NCBI GenBank assembly: GCA_037074705.1 | Contig: CM073591.1 | Span: 90,989,532 to 91,053,531 of the forward strand | Direction of reading: 5' to 3' | DNA: 64,000 nt | Source of the DNA: Zhengitettix transpicula | Taxonomy: Eukaryota > Arthropoda > Insecta > Orthoptera > Tetrigidae | Part shown: positions 32,342 through 42,695 of the stretch, piece after piece | Numbering within the stretch: position 1 is the first letter of the stretch | Layout of the letters: each line of letters opens with the position of its first letter | Notes under the pieces: model-generated | Seen by the model: only the letters and a program-made list of their open reading frames with translations | The model's database searches: none | Told to the model about the DNA's origin: nothing | Program-made: the position numbers and the translations under genes

Positions 32342-33162
32342 AAGTTCATTTTATAAAATTACGTATTTTTTTTATTCTTTCCCAGAAATAAGTACATCGC
32401 CAGCACATAATCTAAGACTTACTTCACAATTTTCCAAGCAGAAATACGTATCATTTATGTACAAATTAAAAAGTGTTGGAGACAGAATCAGTTCTCTGGG
32501 ATCCTCAATATCACGGACTAGCGTTCCTGACTCCATTCAATTTGTTTAACCATATTCTGCTTTCTGTTTGATAAATAACTATAAAATCGCTCTATAAATG
32601 GTCTAATAACGCAATTGGATCCCCCTTCTCAAATGCTCGCTTTTAGTCAACAAAAACCGTAAGCACAAAGGTCCCTTTATTTTATCTTTCCGTGTAGATA
32701 TTACCTCAATAATAGCAGTTTCACATGAAAATCAAGGATTAAACCCTGATTGATAAATTTGTAATACACCGTGCTTATCACAGTACTGTTTCATCTGTTT
32801 ACCTACATTTATACCATCTTATCCTCAAATGGAAACATATTAACCAACCTATAATCACGCATATTAACATACCCCTTAACTTTCTCTATAGGAATCTTGT
32901 CTTCCATACCAATGATGGCTTCTGATTGGTGGTCGACCTTTACGGCCTTTGGCGTGGTTATCTGTGATGTGACTTCCACTACACGAAACGATGTGGGTCT
33001 CACATTATCATCCTTGCTATAAAAAAGTTTAATTCCAAAAATCAGTTCTTCATCACGATACATTTTTTTTGGTATTATTATTTGTGCATTTCTTTGCAGT
33101 TGTAGCATATTTCCATGTCGAGGCATCGCATATATATTCAGCACTAAGAGAAGCGTTTGCAA
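32342..33162 (-). mobile_element. Split LINE, reverse-transcriptase core
   Basis: First part of the LINE in reading order. The frame from about 33060 to 32809 reads KDDNVRPTSFRVVEV (linker before RT) and then KIPIEKVKGYVNMRDYRLVN, the RT start pattern 'xPxPKxxxxxxxxDYRPIN'. After a frameshift QYCDKHGVLQIYQSGF follows. Then VFVD-stop-KRAFEKGDP carries RT motif A with the catalytic Asp, and LRLCAGDVLIS stands where the catalytic YADD box belongs (mutated to CAGD). Frames are interrupted by stops and shifts, so it is inactive. The endonuclease domain is absent, as in a 5'-truncated insertion. RT-only features suggest the Jockey/CR1 group. Confidence 0.85.
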
Positions 33163-35098
33163 AGATAAAAGTTTGGTGGGTTTTTGTTGGCGCCCATTGC
33201 GTAACTGAGATTCTTAGAAGCGTGACATTGTGGCCAAGGCTGCGAACCAAGTGCAAGGCGATGGGAGCTGCACGCCCACTCTCCCCCAGTCCGGATAAAA
33301 CAGGCGGCCTTCTTCTCTAAAAGGAAAATGCAAACAAACACATTTATCACAAAAATTATGCAAAACTGCTGCCAATAGAATTTTTTTTTACATTACATTA
33401 GAAATTAAAACCTATTTGATATAGGTTTCCTACAATAAATATTATATACAGCTAGCATAGGTAATGTTAAAAACCCTGGTGGTACCATACTATTATCACA
33501 CAGTGTAACTATACAGTGATCGTAACGTAAAGATTTTAATTGTTGAATTGGCAAGAATAAGATAATGTAAAATATATTATTTGAAGATCTGTAGGTAAAA
33601 GAGCAATTCCAAACATATAAATACAGAATTTATTTGAACATGAAATTTTAACATAATTTTTAGGATGTTTAGTGAATGTATTGATAATACTTTCCAAGTA
33701 ATTTGTTTTACAAACTACCACGTGCTATGAGATATAAGGGGAAACAACACCAGATCTTAAAGACTTCCATTCTACCACTTTTTTTTCATATTATTGAGTA
33801 GTAGACAAGACTGGTCTTATCTAAAATACAATAAACTTGTACTTTTGTCATTATATCTTAGAGTGGATAAAACATAAATTGAGAATACTGAAACGTAGTT
33901 ATGCACAGGCAATAAAAATTAATTATTACTTGGCCGGATATTAAATATTGAAATAGGTTAACAAATTGTACTATGAAGGGTTGGAAAAACTAAGAAGACT
34001 TTGAGCAGAAATTGCTTGATTCCGAATTTAGTTTCCCTGTTATTTTCAAGTCATCATTTTACTACAACTGAACTCTTTGTATGGCTCAGCATATAGAAAA
34101 CATCATAAACATGTAATGAGCGTGTGGACCTTTACATTTGTGATATTAATTCAATTATTACTCTTTTAAGTTATAATTAATTACATTTAAGCATGATAAT
34201 GTAGAGATTACAAATATGTAATGAAATATTAACAAACTGTTTCTTTAATTATCGGAGGCGTAACTTTGAGGCCGGAGCATTGTAAAGAACAGCATTGTTT
34301 GGCGCGAGAATGCAGAGACGATAATGGTCGCTAGGTGTTTTGTCGAAAAGGTATATTAGACGCTCAGAACTTTTAGCAAGCAGTCACTTAGATAGTCAGA
34401 GAGCAGAGTGTGAGTGTTTGGGAGACATACAGTACAGTTCATTCAGAAGGCAGTATGTTGTGAGAAATAGTCAGCCATGTGTGTTCTGGGATCATAGCGA
34501 GTCTGTGGTGGTCGAATTCAGAAAAGTATGGGATGAATATCATTATTTTTTTTATTAAAGATTTTTTACAGCAAAACTGAATGTGACCATACGTAGTACA
34601 GCAAAGTAGAAAGGCGTCTTAAGTGTTGGAAAATGCTATGGCCTGTCAATGAAATTAGTGTTCTACAAAAATTAAATAATCATCTGTGCACAAACCAGAG
34701 CAGCTCTAAATAAATGGTATGCAAAAACAAAAAAACTTACTTCTGTCTTTACGTAACTATCGTTTACCGCCAGATTTCTATAACTTTGCCAGAATTAAAT
34801 AACTTTTCAGATTTCTATAATTTCGTTGTTGGCATAAAATTCTGTTATTGTAAATTTAAATTCATTTTTTGCTGCTGTAACATGGTGAAATTTGCAAACT
34901 ACTGTGTTTTTTTAAGGCCCTATAAGCGACCCTGAAATTTTAGATTTTCATAAAAGCATTTATTTAAAAATATAAAATGTAAATTCAACGAAAATCAAAT
35001 GTGTCAAATAAATAATCTTTATCTTTTAAAAATATTGGTTTAATTTCAATTTCCTTCCTTTGTTTATTTAATTAAAAGTGATTACCACTGTATATATA
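33163..35098. other. No supported gene
   Basis: A GC-richer patch at 33170-33320 and the region 34240-34560 (TATA-like GGTATATTAGACG followed by TCAG-rich sequence) could be old LTR or promoter DNA, but termini are not visible. ORFs at 33069-33320, 34340-34558 and 34714-34935 (+) are unrecognised. Confidence 0.4.
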
Positions 35099-35416
35099 TA
35101 CGGTAAGAGTTGCCCGCTTTTCGTATTGGTATATTCGGGCAGCTGCGTCCTAAACTGTTCGAGGCATGGAGAAGGAAATGCTGCGTTCCTACAGCAAATA
35201 CCACTCCCGTAATCAAAAGAGCGTGAGACTAGTACCAATTGCTTGACTGACCTGGTTTTTCCAGAGATTTCCATGCTATCGTTTACGTGAATTTCAGTGT
35301 AAGATACTTAATACTGCACTCCGGGGGCCCTAGTTAATCCTTGACTACGTTGCTCTCCCTTCTTCCAATCCTTTCGAATGCACTTATTACTCTCATTTAA
35401 CCTTTTTCTAAAAAAG
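35099..35416 (+). mobile_element. R1 retroposon, copy 8 (old, 5'-truncated)
   Basis: Strongly diverged copy starting at TACGGTAAGAGTTG and fading out near TACTCTCATTTAACC plus a short A run. Among the most decayed copies. Confidence 0.75.
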
Positions 35417-35498
35417 ATAAATAAGTACTTCTTTAGTCTCATAAGCAAACTAAATAATGGTTAGGGAATGTAGGTTTACCCGGTGTAACTGCTGTATG

Positions 35499-35642
35499 AA
35501 GTGTTCTCGGGGTTCCAACCGGGTGTCGTCGATATTTTGCCACAACGTTTCGGTAGCTGTCACCGCAATCTTCTTCACCTGAAGCTATCGAAACGTTGAG
35601 GTAAATAACGGCGACACCTGGTTGTAATCCCAAGAACACTTA
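35499..35642. repeat. Foldback element C1
   Basis: Inverted arms of about 60 bp (35499-35560 and 35576-35642). Outer ends read AAGTGTTCTCGGGGTTCCAA and, from the other side, AAGTGTTCTTGGGATTACAA. Each arm contains CAACGTTTCG. A CCTGAAGCTATCGAAACG motif lies at about 35578-35595. A related element, split by insertion, is at 56187-57755. Confidence 0.8.
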
Positions 35643-37130
35643 ATAAATAATGGTTAGTAAATGATAGGTGAGAAATATCTTGATCATTTTCTATCGTCTT
35701 ATTTTCATTCCTTTCATATCTTGAGAAAAAATGTACATATTCTATAATAATGTATAGTTTAGTAGAAATTTTACTTTTACGCTCATAGAATTAATTATTT
35801 TTTAAGTTTTTTTTTAAAGTTTAAAGCCTATTATGCTAAATTTTTCCGCACTCAGTCAGTGTAATTTTATTAGATTTTTTTTATGATTTAGAGTAATTTT
35901 GGTTATAATTATTTGTCAACCAATTGAATAAATTGATTTTTAAATGAATTTCTATAAATTGATTTTTGAATGAATTACGAAACACGGTAGCAATTTGTTG
36001 TTGAAGCTATTACTGGCAGGTTTCCTTGAAGGTGTATCTCAATGCAGTTTCCACAATGGAAGGGAAGGACTAGCCTTGGAAGATGCACGCCTTCTTTGAT
36101 TGGACTAAATGCTGAATCAGCCGCTGTACGGACGCGCTGGACTGTGACTGGACTTCGTCACGGATCCACAAAAACAACCGCTGGGGATGGCACACTTTAC
36201 AGACTCTCATCAGCACAAATATAGCCTTACAATCTGCGCAATGAAGACGAGACGAAATTAGTCTTAGAAAAAAAAGGATCAGATACTGTTTTAAAGTGAT
36301 CTTTGATCCAATATTTTCAGGAAATAAAAACACGCAGATTGATTGACTTGATTATTTAGATCTTGAAGACAACAGCGCAGCAGTTCACGTATGTTATTCT
36401 CTGAATCGACATAACTAAATCTGAAAGCGAAGCGTAAAACCTTAGGGAGAGGATAAATATTTGCGGGGGGGAGGGGGGCTTAGGCTTAACTTAAATTTGA
36501 CAAGGAATGAAATGTTAGGCTCGAGTAGATTATTAACAATGATTCTGTGCACACGTGCGTAAATGTGCAAAAAATATTTATTATACGTGGTCTCAGACCA
36601 ACCGCCTATAACAACCATCTTGTATGAGTAGGATGGCCTACAGCCACGAAAACACACTAGTAGTTGTAGTCCAAATCCTATTTCTAAAATGAGAAACCCA
36701 AGTGGGATCATAATTTTATAACCTTAGTCCATATTATTAAGCTGCGTTCTTCTTGTTGCAAGTGTATTTGGTGTGGTTTAACATGATTATTGTTAAAGGA
36801 ACGGTGAATTTTAAAATCCTATTTTACCAAGTATCTCACTGCCATGGTCTTAAATTGATCCTATTTCTTCATAAGAGGGCTAACGGAGAATAAATCTATG
36901 TATATATATAATTTCAAAATATTTAGGTCACAAACGAATTAAGACATTGATTATAGAAGAACCTGTCGTCTTTCTTCAGTAACACAACATTTAAAGTGTA
37001 GAAATATTTTAGAAATTTTTATATTCTTGATTACTTACATCGATCTATTTATATTGTAATATTTAATTTATAATTCAGTGATAGGCATTTAATTTTATGG
37101 GTTTTAAATAATAAAAAGGAATATATATAT
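35643..37130. other. No supported gene
   Basis: Contains a 24-bp tandem duplication near 35930-35977. ORFs at 36042-36224 (+), 36070-36333 (-) and 36442-36711 (-) are unrecognised. A G-run lies at about 36463-36478. Confidence 0.4.
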
Positions 37131-37734
37131 TGTAGTGAATAACATCGGTAAGTGGCCGCCCTTTGTCCGCGGGCCTGAGAACGAATTAATTAAAAGTGCA
37201 CCTCTGCCGGAGAGGTCACAAGAAGCCGAGGGTACGAGTCCCTTTTTTTTTGCATCGTTCGGGGGGGGGGGGGAGTAAGGGTATATACTCCGCACCCGGG
37301 AGACTGACCGGGGGACTGAAAGTGAAGTGAGAGAGGCGAGAGGGTGCAAAATTTGGCGAGCTGTAACGAACAAAAGTTTTGGAGTGTGGACGTCCATCGC
37401 GCGGAGGCCGAAGAAGGAGATCGTGCGGTGCTACAAGACCAGTGACTCGCTGCTAGTCGGATGATGCTACGAGATAAAGTAAGGGTCACCATTAATGTAA
37501 AGTGCCTTCAGACGTTAAAGATTTTTGTACACAGAACGGAACTGAGCTCTGTTTATGAATTTCCATCGAGCCGCCCACATTACCTTGTAGAGGAGGATTT
37601 CATTAACCAAGCCGGAGCTAATTATTGTTAATTTTTTGCAGACTATATGTATATCTGCTAGCGCCCAATCAATTTTTTTTATATATTTTTTATGTAATAA
37701 AGTTTATATATGGTAACAAAGTCTAATCATTACA
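37131..37734 (+). mobile_element. Solo-LTR-like element E1
   Basis: A 604-bp element starting TGTAGTGAAT and ending AATCATTACA, flanked on both sides by ATAT tracts (37127-37130 and 37735-37738). TG...CA termini and a short target duplication are known marks of LTRs, and ATAT targets are known for some Gypsy-group elements. Inside are a run of about 15 G at 37260-37274, a TATA-like GGTATATACTCC at about 37279-37290 and AATAAA at 37697-37702. The GC-rich middle lacks coding content; the two overlapping minus-strand ORFs are chance. No internal retrotransposon domain adjoins it, hence a solo LTR. Confidence 0.65.
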
Positions 37735-38129
37735 ATATATATATTTAATTTGGAAATAAAACAAAGAATCCCACGATGTGGTCAATTAATGTGATATTTA
37801 ATTAAAATAAAATAAAAAACCACTGTGTGGTGACAATTAATATTGTAATCAATTTTGGACTTGGTAAATGAAATAACTTAATGAATTAAATTTCAAATAC
37901 AAAAACATTAAGTTAGATTTTATAAAAAAAACTTTTTGGCTGGATGCCACAACTTTATCGAAATTGTTTAAATCTTCAGGGTCGCTCATTGGGACTCTAA
38001 CAGTAATAGCAATCCGAGATTATAACCCAATTAAAGAAAAACAAAATATTAGAAAATATTGAATTAGATCATGATTATTGAAGAAATCTGACGGTACGGA
38101 ATTTTATACTAAGTTTACAATAAAAATTT
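37735..38129. other. No supported gene, possibly the start of repeat F2
   Basis: AT-rich. The homology between F1 and F2 becomes readable only from about 38130. Confidence 0.4.
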
Positions 38130-38764
38130 CGTACATACCAAACATCAGAACAACTGTCATATAACACTATTTATTTACTTCACCAATTATTTAAAAGATT
38201 TTAATTAACAGGCCATTGTGTTTTTCACTTTTCACAACCTACGTCAGCATATACGCTTGAATGCCTATCACCACAGACGATCAACCGTCGATTTCCAACA
38301 TTTCCGAGAATAGTAATATTTGTTGATAGCAGGGAAAATTGAATTACTCTTTCGAATAACGTTTCAATGCAACTTCCTACGATTCCTACTAATATCTGTT
38401 AATTAACATTCAGAACTATGTTCTTTACAATTTACACGTAACTCGTTCAATTTCTTATGACAATATATTTAATAGCTGTCTTTGATTTCGTCAACTCTTA
38501 CTTGTACAATATCCAAAACTCCTTTACTTCTTCAACACTACCGGGCCTAATTTCTCTTACCTCGCCTAATGGCGACCTTTCTCCTCCTCGAACGCATACA
38601 ACTGTGTCTTACGTCAAAGCTTTCATTCTCAAAACGATGCCGTCAACAATACCGTTAGAAAACTTCAAATTCTTACGCAACGCTGACTGTTGCCTACAAA
38701 ACCTGGGACACAATATTACGCTGAGAATACAAATGTTAAATAATTTATAAAATCCTTCATTACA
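38130..38764. repeat. F2: second copy of the F repeat
   Basis: Matches 26995-27359 in blocks (CATACCAAACATCAG, CACCACAGACGATC, CTGACTGTTGCCTAC, AATATTACGCTGA) and ends CTTCATTACA like F1. It carries about 250 bp more between the blocks (about 38400-38660), either an insertion here or a deletion in F1. The ORF at 38457-38750 lies inside it and is not recognised. Confidence 0.65.
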
Positions 38765-38780
38765 TATCTTGGTGGTCACC

Positions 38781-38783
<3 letters not shown>

Positions 38784-38831
<48 letters not shown>
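38784..38831. repeat. (TA)n microsatellite, 48 bp
   Basis: Pure TA repeat serving as the left flank of solo-LTR-like element E2. Confidence 0.95.
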
Positions 38832-38834
<3 letters not shown>

Positions 38835-39999
38835 AATGCCTTGAGGGAAAGGCATTGTTTCAGATTAATGGTCTTGGCCGTCAGAGGAAGTTGTAATGTT
38901 TACTTAGGACAGGTCTTGAGAATTCGGAGCAAGGGTGGCCTGTCGCAAGATAAATCTGTTAAGGCGGGCATTGTTTCTGATTAATGGCCTGGACAGTTCA
39001 CTTGTTTACTTAGGATTGAGGTTGCAGTTTGGGCGGTCTGGAGAATTTAGAACCATGCACGTGTGAGTGCGGTGGTGAGAATACAAGTTTAAAGTAATTG
39101 AGGGTGCAAAGATAAATTAGACCTGTCTCGATGGTCGGATTTGGGACAAGACAGATTAGCGAGCTACTTGCTAAATAAGGAACTGTAGCTGCAGAATGTA
39201 AATCTCGGGGTAATGGAGGAAACTGTCAACGAGCAGTTGCGACGTAGTTTTGGAACAAAGGAAAATGGAAGGGACTGTGATACATAAGCAAGAGCGGCTT
39301 TTGAAAAAGTTAATTGAGTTTTGGAGCTAGGAGTTGGAGTGAGAGTTGTGGAGGCGTAAGGCGAGCACCGAGAATGGAGAAATTTTGCAACCTGCGAGAG
39401 AAATAGCAAAATTCTTCAACGATAAACATTTTTGTATGCAGAAGTCTAATCTGATGTAATATCAAAATTTGACCACTGTCTTCGATGGTAGGAGACCAGG
39501 ACACTGCATCCAGCGTCGAGTAGTTTCACCACGAGCAAGTGAGATGTCCTTCACGAACGGAGAACCAGCTTTCATCAAACCAACAGTGTGTGTTAGAGTC
39601 AGTGTTTAAAACGTCCAGTATATAAATTTTCCTGAGAAATCGTAAGTTGAAATTTCATGGTATTAATATGTGTAAACGGAATTAAAAGATACAGTCAGAT
39701 ATCGTTCTTTTCTTTTGTGGTAATAAAATAAACTCTTTTAAATGTAAAAGCAATCTGGTAGAGTAAGTTCGTTAATAATTTTCGTCGATCTCTAGACGAA
39801 TAAATATTTTTGTTAATTTAAAGATAAATTTATGTTCTTTGATTATTTAAATGTTCTGTCCGTTATCAAACCCAGTAAAGACCTTTGAGAGATATGTTTT
39901 TTTTATTAACTTGTACAATTTCAAGTTTGTTTAATAAATTTTGTTTGTTTTAAAGTCTATAATTTTTCATTTAAAAACCCATCATATATAATTATTACA
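38832..39999 (+). mobile_element. Solo-LTR-like element E2
   Basis: A 1168-bp element starting TGTAATGCC and ending ATTATTACA, with ATATAT on both sides. An imperfect internal duplication (about 38850-38930 and 38969-39050, both with GGCATTGTTT and GATTAATGG) lies near its start. It shares two conserved blocks with E3 and E4: one containing AGTCAGATATCGTTC (39671-39707) and one reading TTATCAAACCCAGTAAAGAC (39863-39882). The ORFs within are not conserved. No reverse transcriptase or integrase is adjacent, so if it is an LTR it is solo. Confidence 0.65.
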
Positions 40000-40008
40000 A
40001 TATATATA

Positions 40009-40070
40009 TCATAACTTTCTGAAGAATACGAAAAAAATATATAGGCACTTAGATTAATGTTCTAATGAAA
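40009..40070 (+). repeat. 60-bp repeat shared with 24815-24883
   Basis: Both copies contain ACTTTCTGAAGAATACG, ATATATAGGCAC and GTTCTAATGAAAA, and both adjoin a (TA)n tract. Here the E2 element lies directly to the left. Confidence 0.75.
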
Positions 40071-41019
40071 AAATATATATATCGTAGGGGAACTCTTTAA
40101 CTCGTGGTTATTGGTGGAGTGAAGCATTACGAATTTATATTTAAATAACCCCATTGGGCAATTTAAGACTCTAGCAGTGGGATACTTGGTAGAAAATAAT
40201 TTTTTAACGATACTAAGGTAGCGGATGTCGCATTGGATTGTGGCCGGTATGGGCATCAGGAATCGCGATGCAGGCGTCGATCTCACGTCGAGAATATATC
40301 ACTATCTGAGACACGGTCACGACCTGTGCTACGGGTCTCCGTCGCGACTAAGACCGGAAGTCATGATTTCTCCTATCTTTCTGCGATTTCGGCTCCGGAA
40401 ATTCCAAAATTCCGCCTCCAATTTGAAACGGTCAATCGAACTGTACTTTACTAAAAATCATTGGTCGCCCTCAGTAGACTACAAACTCGGTTTAACTAAA
40501 TTTATTTTCTTACCAAATGGTTCACATTTAGCAAGCCCGTCTTCACAAGCGAAGTTTGCAGAAAACTTAATTCGTTCTACCTAACCTTTAGCGTCACTCG
40601 GTAGCTGACAGGAGTGAATCCCTCATGCCCGCTGTACACACTCGGCGAGGCGTGGTGAGGCGACCACGAGACCGTGGATGGTTTCCTCTGTCTGCCTCGC
40701 CCAACATCCTAGGCCTCAACAGGATTGTGTGACGTCACAGCATGAAGACTTTGCATTACTACCTTAGATGGGACACTTTACCGTAGCTATACACTAAGTA
40801 CACGTGGCGTTGTCTTACCTTGCCTCGCCTCGCCTCGGAGCTGTTTTTGGGGCAGAAGACAAAGGGACAGAAGGCGATCGCCGATGCCCCACGAGTGTTC
40901 ATTGTACACTATGGGCCTTGCTCGGTTGGTTTATGTGGAACTTTGGTTTTATGAACGTAATTATTTTTGGGACGTTATAATTTCTGAAGTAGAGTGTGAC
41001 TGAATAAAATTTCTATAAT
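40071..41019. other. No supported gene; GC-rich patch 40600-40930
   Basis: The ORF at 40225-40584 (+, 119 codons) is unrecognised. The segment 40600-40930 is GC-rich, with repeated TCGCCTCGCC-like words. Its ends share TGTACA and CACTCG-like words in inverted order, but too weakly to call an element. Confidence 0.4.
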
Positions 41020-41183
41020 GGAACAGTCAACAACTCTTACGTCTGCCCAAGGTCTTCGACCCCGGAACATACACCTCTCAAAACAGTCCGAGGTGCCTCA
41101 GCTTGTGGGAACCTTAGTTCAAAAACAGGGAGATGAGAAGGCATACCCAACGGTAGTATACACCGTCTCTCCAGAAAGGTTCT
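41020..41183 (-). mobile_element. R1 retroposon, copy 9 (5' half only)
   Basis: Covers only the 5' half, from CAACTCTTAC through TCAAAACAG, AGGTGCCTC and TTAGTTCAAAAAC. The 3' half and the A tail are missing. Confidence 0.8.
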
Positions 41184-41315
41184 TTCGTTTACTATTTCAA
41201 TTATTGCTCCATTCTAGTTTTCCTATGCTTTTCATGTCTCACAGTTCTTACTGATACAATGTAACCACCGGAAAAGTGTCACTACAAGTGACGCCCTAAT
41301 TTCTTCTTTTATTAT

Positions 41316-41441
41316 TGAGCTTAAAGTTATATTTCTCCTTATTTTATAAGCTCTCTTTGTATTTTCAGTACTTTACGTCCAATTTTATTTCATTTCGTTC
41401 TTCATTATTTACTCACATCTATGGAAATATAATTAATTTTG
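41316..41441 (+). repeat. Dispersed repeat Y, first copy
   Basis: Shares TATTTCTCC, CTTTGTATTTT, TTTTATTTCATTTCGTTC and TATGGAAATATAATT with 42578-42695. A second partial unit follows at 41442-41490. Confidence 0.7.
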
Positions 41442-41492
41442 TTCTTCATTATTTATTGACATGTTAGAAGAATCTATAGAAATATAATTAAT

Positions 41493-41690
41493 TTGCCGAC
41501 CTTCTGTGGTGTAGGGGTCAGAGTGACTGCCACACATCACAGAGGTGCCGGGTTCGAATCCCGGTGAGGGCATGGATGCGAGAATATCAGTCCCCCAGAC
41601 TATAAAAAATGATTTCCCATGCTGAGTCGCTAATAACCAGAGCTGTTGATGCGACTATAAATAAATCAATAAATCAATAAAAGAATTAAA
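41493..41690 (+). mobile_element. tRNA-derived SINE-like element
   Basis: About 200 bp. The head has an A-box-like TGGTGTAGGGGTCAGAG (about 41507-41523) and a perfect B box GGTTCGAATCC at 41551-41561, embedded in GCCGGGTTCGAATCCCGG. A non-tRNA body with CCATGCTGAGTCGCTAA follows, and it ends in a simple repeat tail of ATAAATCAATAAATCAATAA. Such a structure is that of a tRNA-derived SINE. The head cannot fold into a full cloverleaf. It sits inside repeat Y sequence. The target duplication is uncertain. Confidence 0.75.
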
Positions 41691-42577
41691 TTCTATAGAA
41701 AATTTTATCAGAAACTGCCGCTTTTAGATATTTTCTTTCTAATGTTTAATACCAGACGTTTTCTATTGATCTGGGTATCTCCACCAGAGAATTGATTCAT
41801 ACCCTAGAAAAACCTTTTATAGGAACTAAAAACAATTTAAAGAATTTGGGATTCCCTCAATTATTTTATCACTTAAAATCCTTTAATTCAGAAAAGAAAA
41901 AATAATAAATGAATATTGAGAATTCCTTACAATGAAGTTATAAAATTGAACATATGTTTATGATCGTTCCGTTAATGCTAAATATGACGTAAGCGAAGGA
42001 GTTAGCGGGTAATACGATACACTAGGCCAGCCTGATTGAATAGGCCAGCTGTAAATAAAATTTACTGCCGGTGTTCCTTATCCAACAACTGGTTATACGA
42101 GGCTATTACTGCCTTGAGAGGGGCCAGATCCTAGTAATTTAGATGAGCCAGCTCTTTAACATCAGACACCAGTAGAAGGGCTGTACAAGACCTGCCTCTA
42201 ATCACGTTCCGTATTCTGCTGTTCGTTTTTAGGTTAATTTAATGAGCAACATCAACTTCAACGCGAATTGGTTTGATTGATGAGATATATTTATTTCACC
42301 GCTGCTAAGTTCTATATTTATGACGAGGTTTAGGCAAAACAAATTGCAGATACGTGAATCTTCCTCTCTTTCTTTGTTTTTGTTATAGATTACAAATAAT
42401 TAAGAATCAATATTGTTTTGGATTTGTTATAAAAATATACGTAAATAACTTACAGTAGTGTTTGTTTTATTATTCGCAGTGGTGTCTTTTATTCCAAACT
42501 GTTGAACATACAATATGTAATATTATGCATAAATATTGAGAAGGTTGGCGTCGGTATAACATCTTCAAGTCTATATT
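41691..42577. other. No supported feature
   Basis: Unrecognised sequence between the SINE and the second repeat Y copy. Confidence 0.45.
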
Positions 42578-42695
42578 GGGCTTTAAGCCATATTTCTCCA
42601 TAGTTTACAAGCTGTCTTTGTATTTTAAGTTCTTTATGTTAAATTTTATTTCATTTCGTTCTTCATTATTTACTTACTTCTATGGAAATATAATT
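42578..42695 (+). repeat. Dispersed repeat Y, second copy
   Basis: See the shared words listed for 41316-41441. Same orientation. Confidence 0.7.

Noticed and set aside
40600..40930. GC-rich block with loosely inverted ends as a transposon
   Set aside because: The inverted similarity is too short and gapped to separate from chance.
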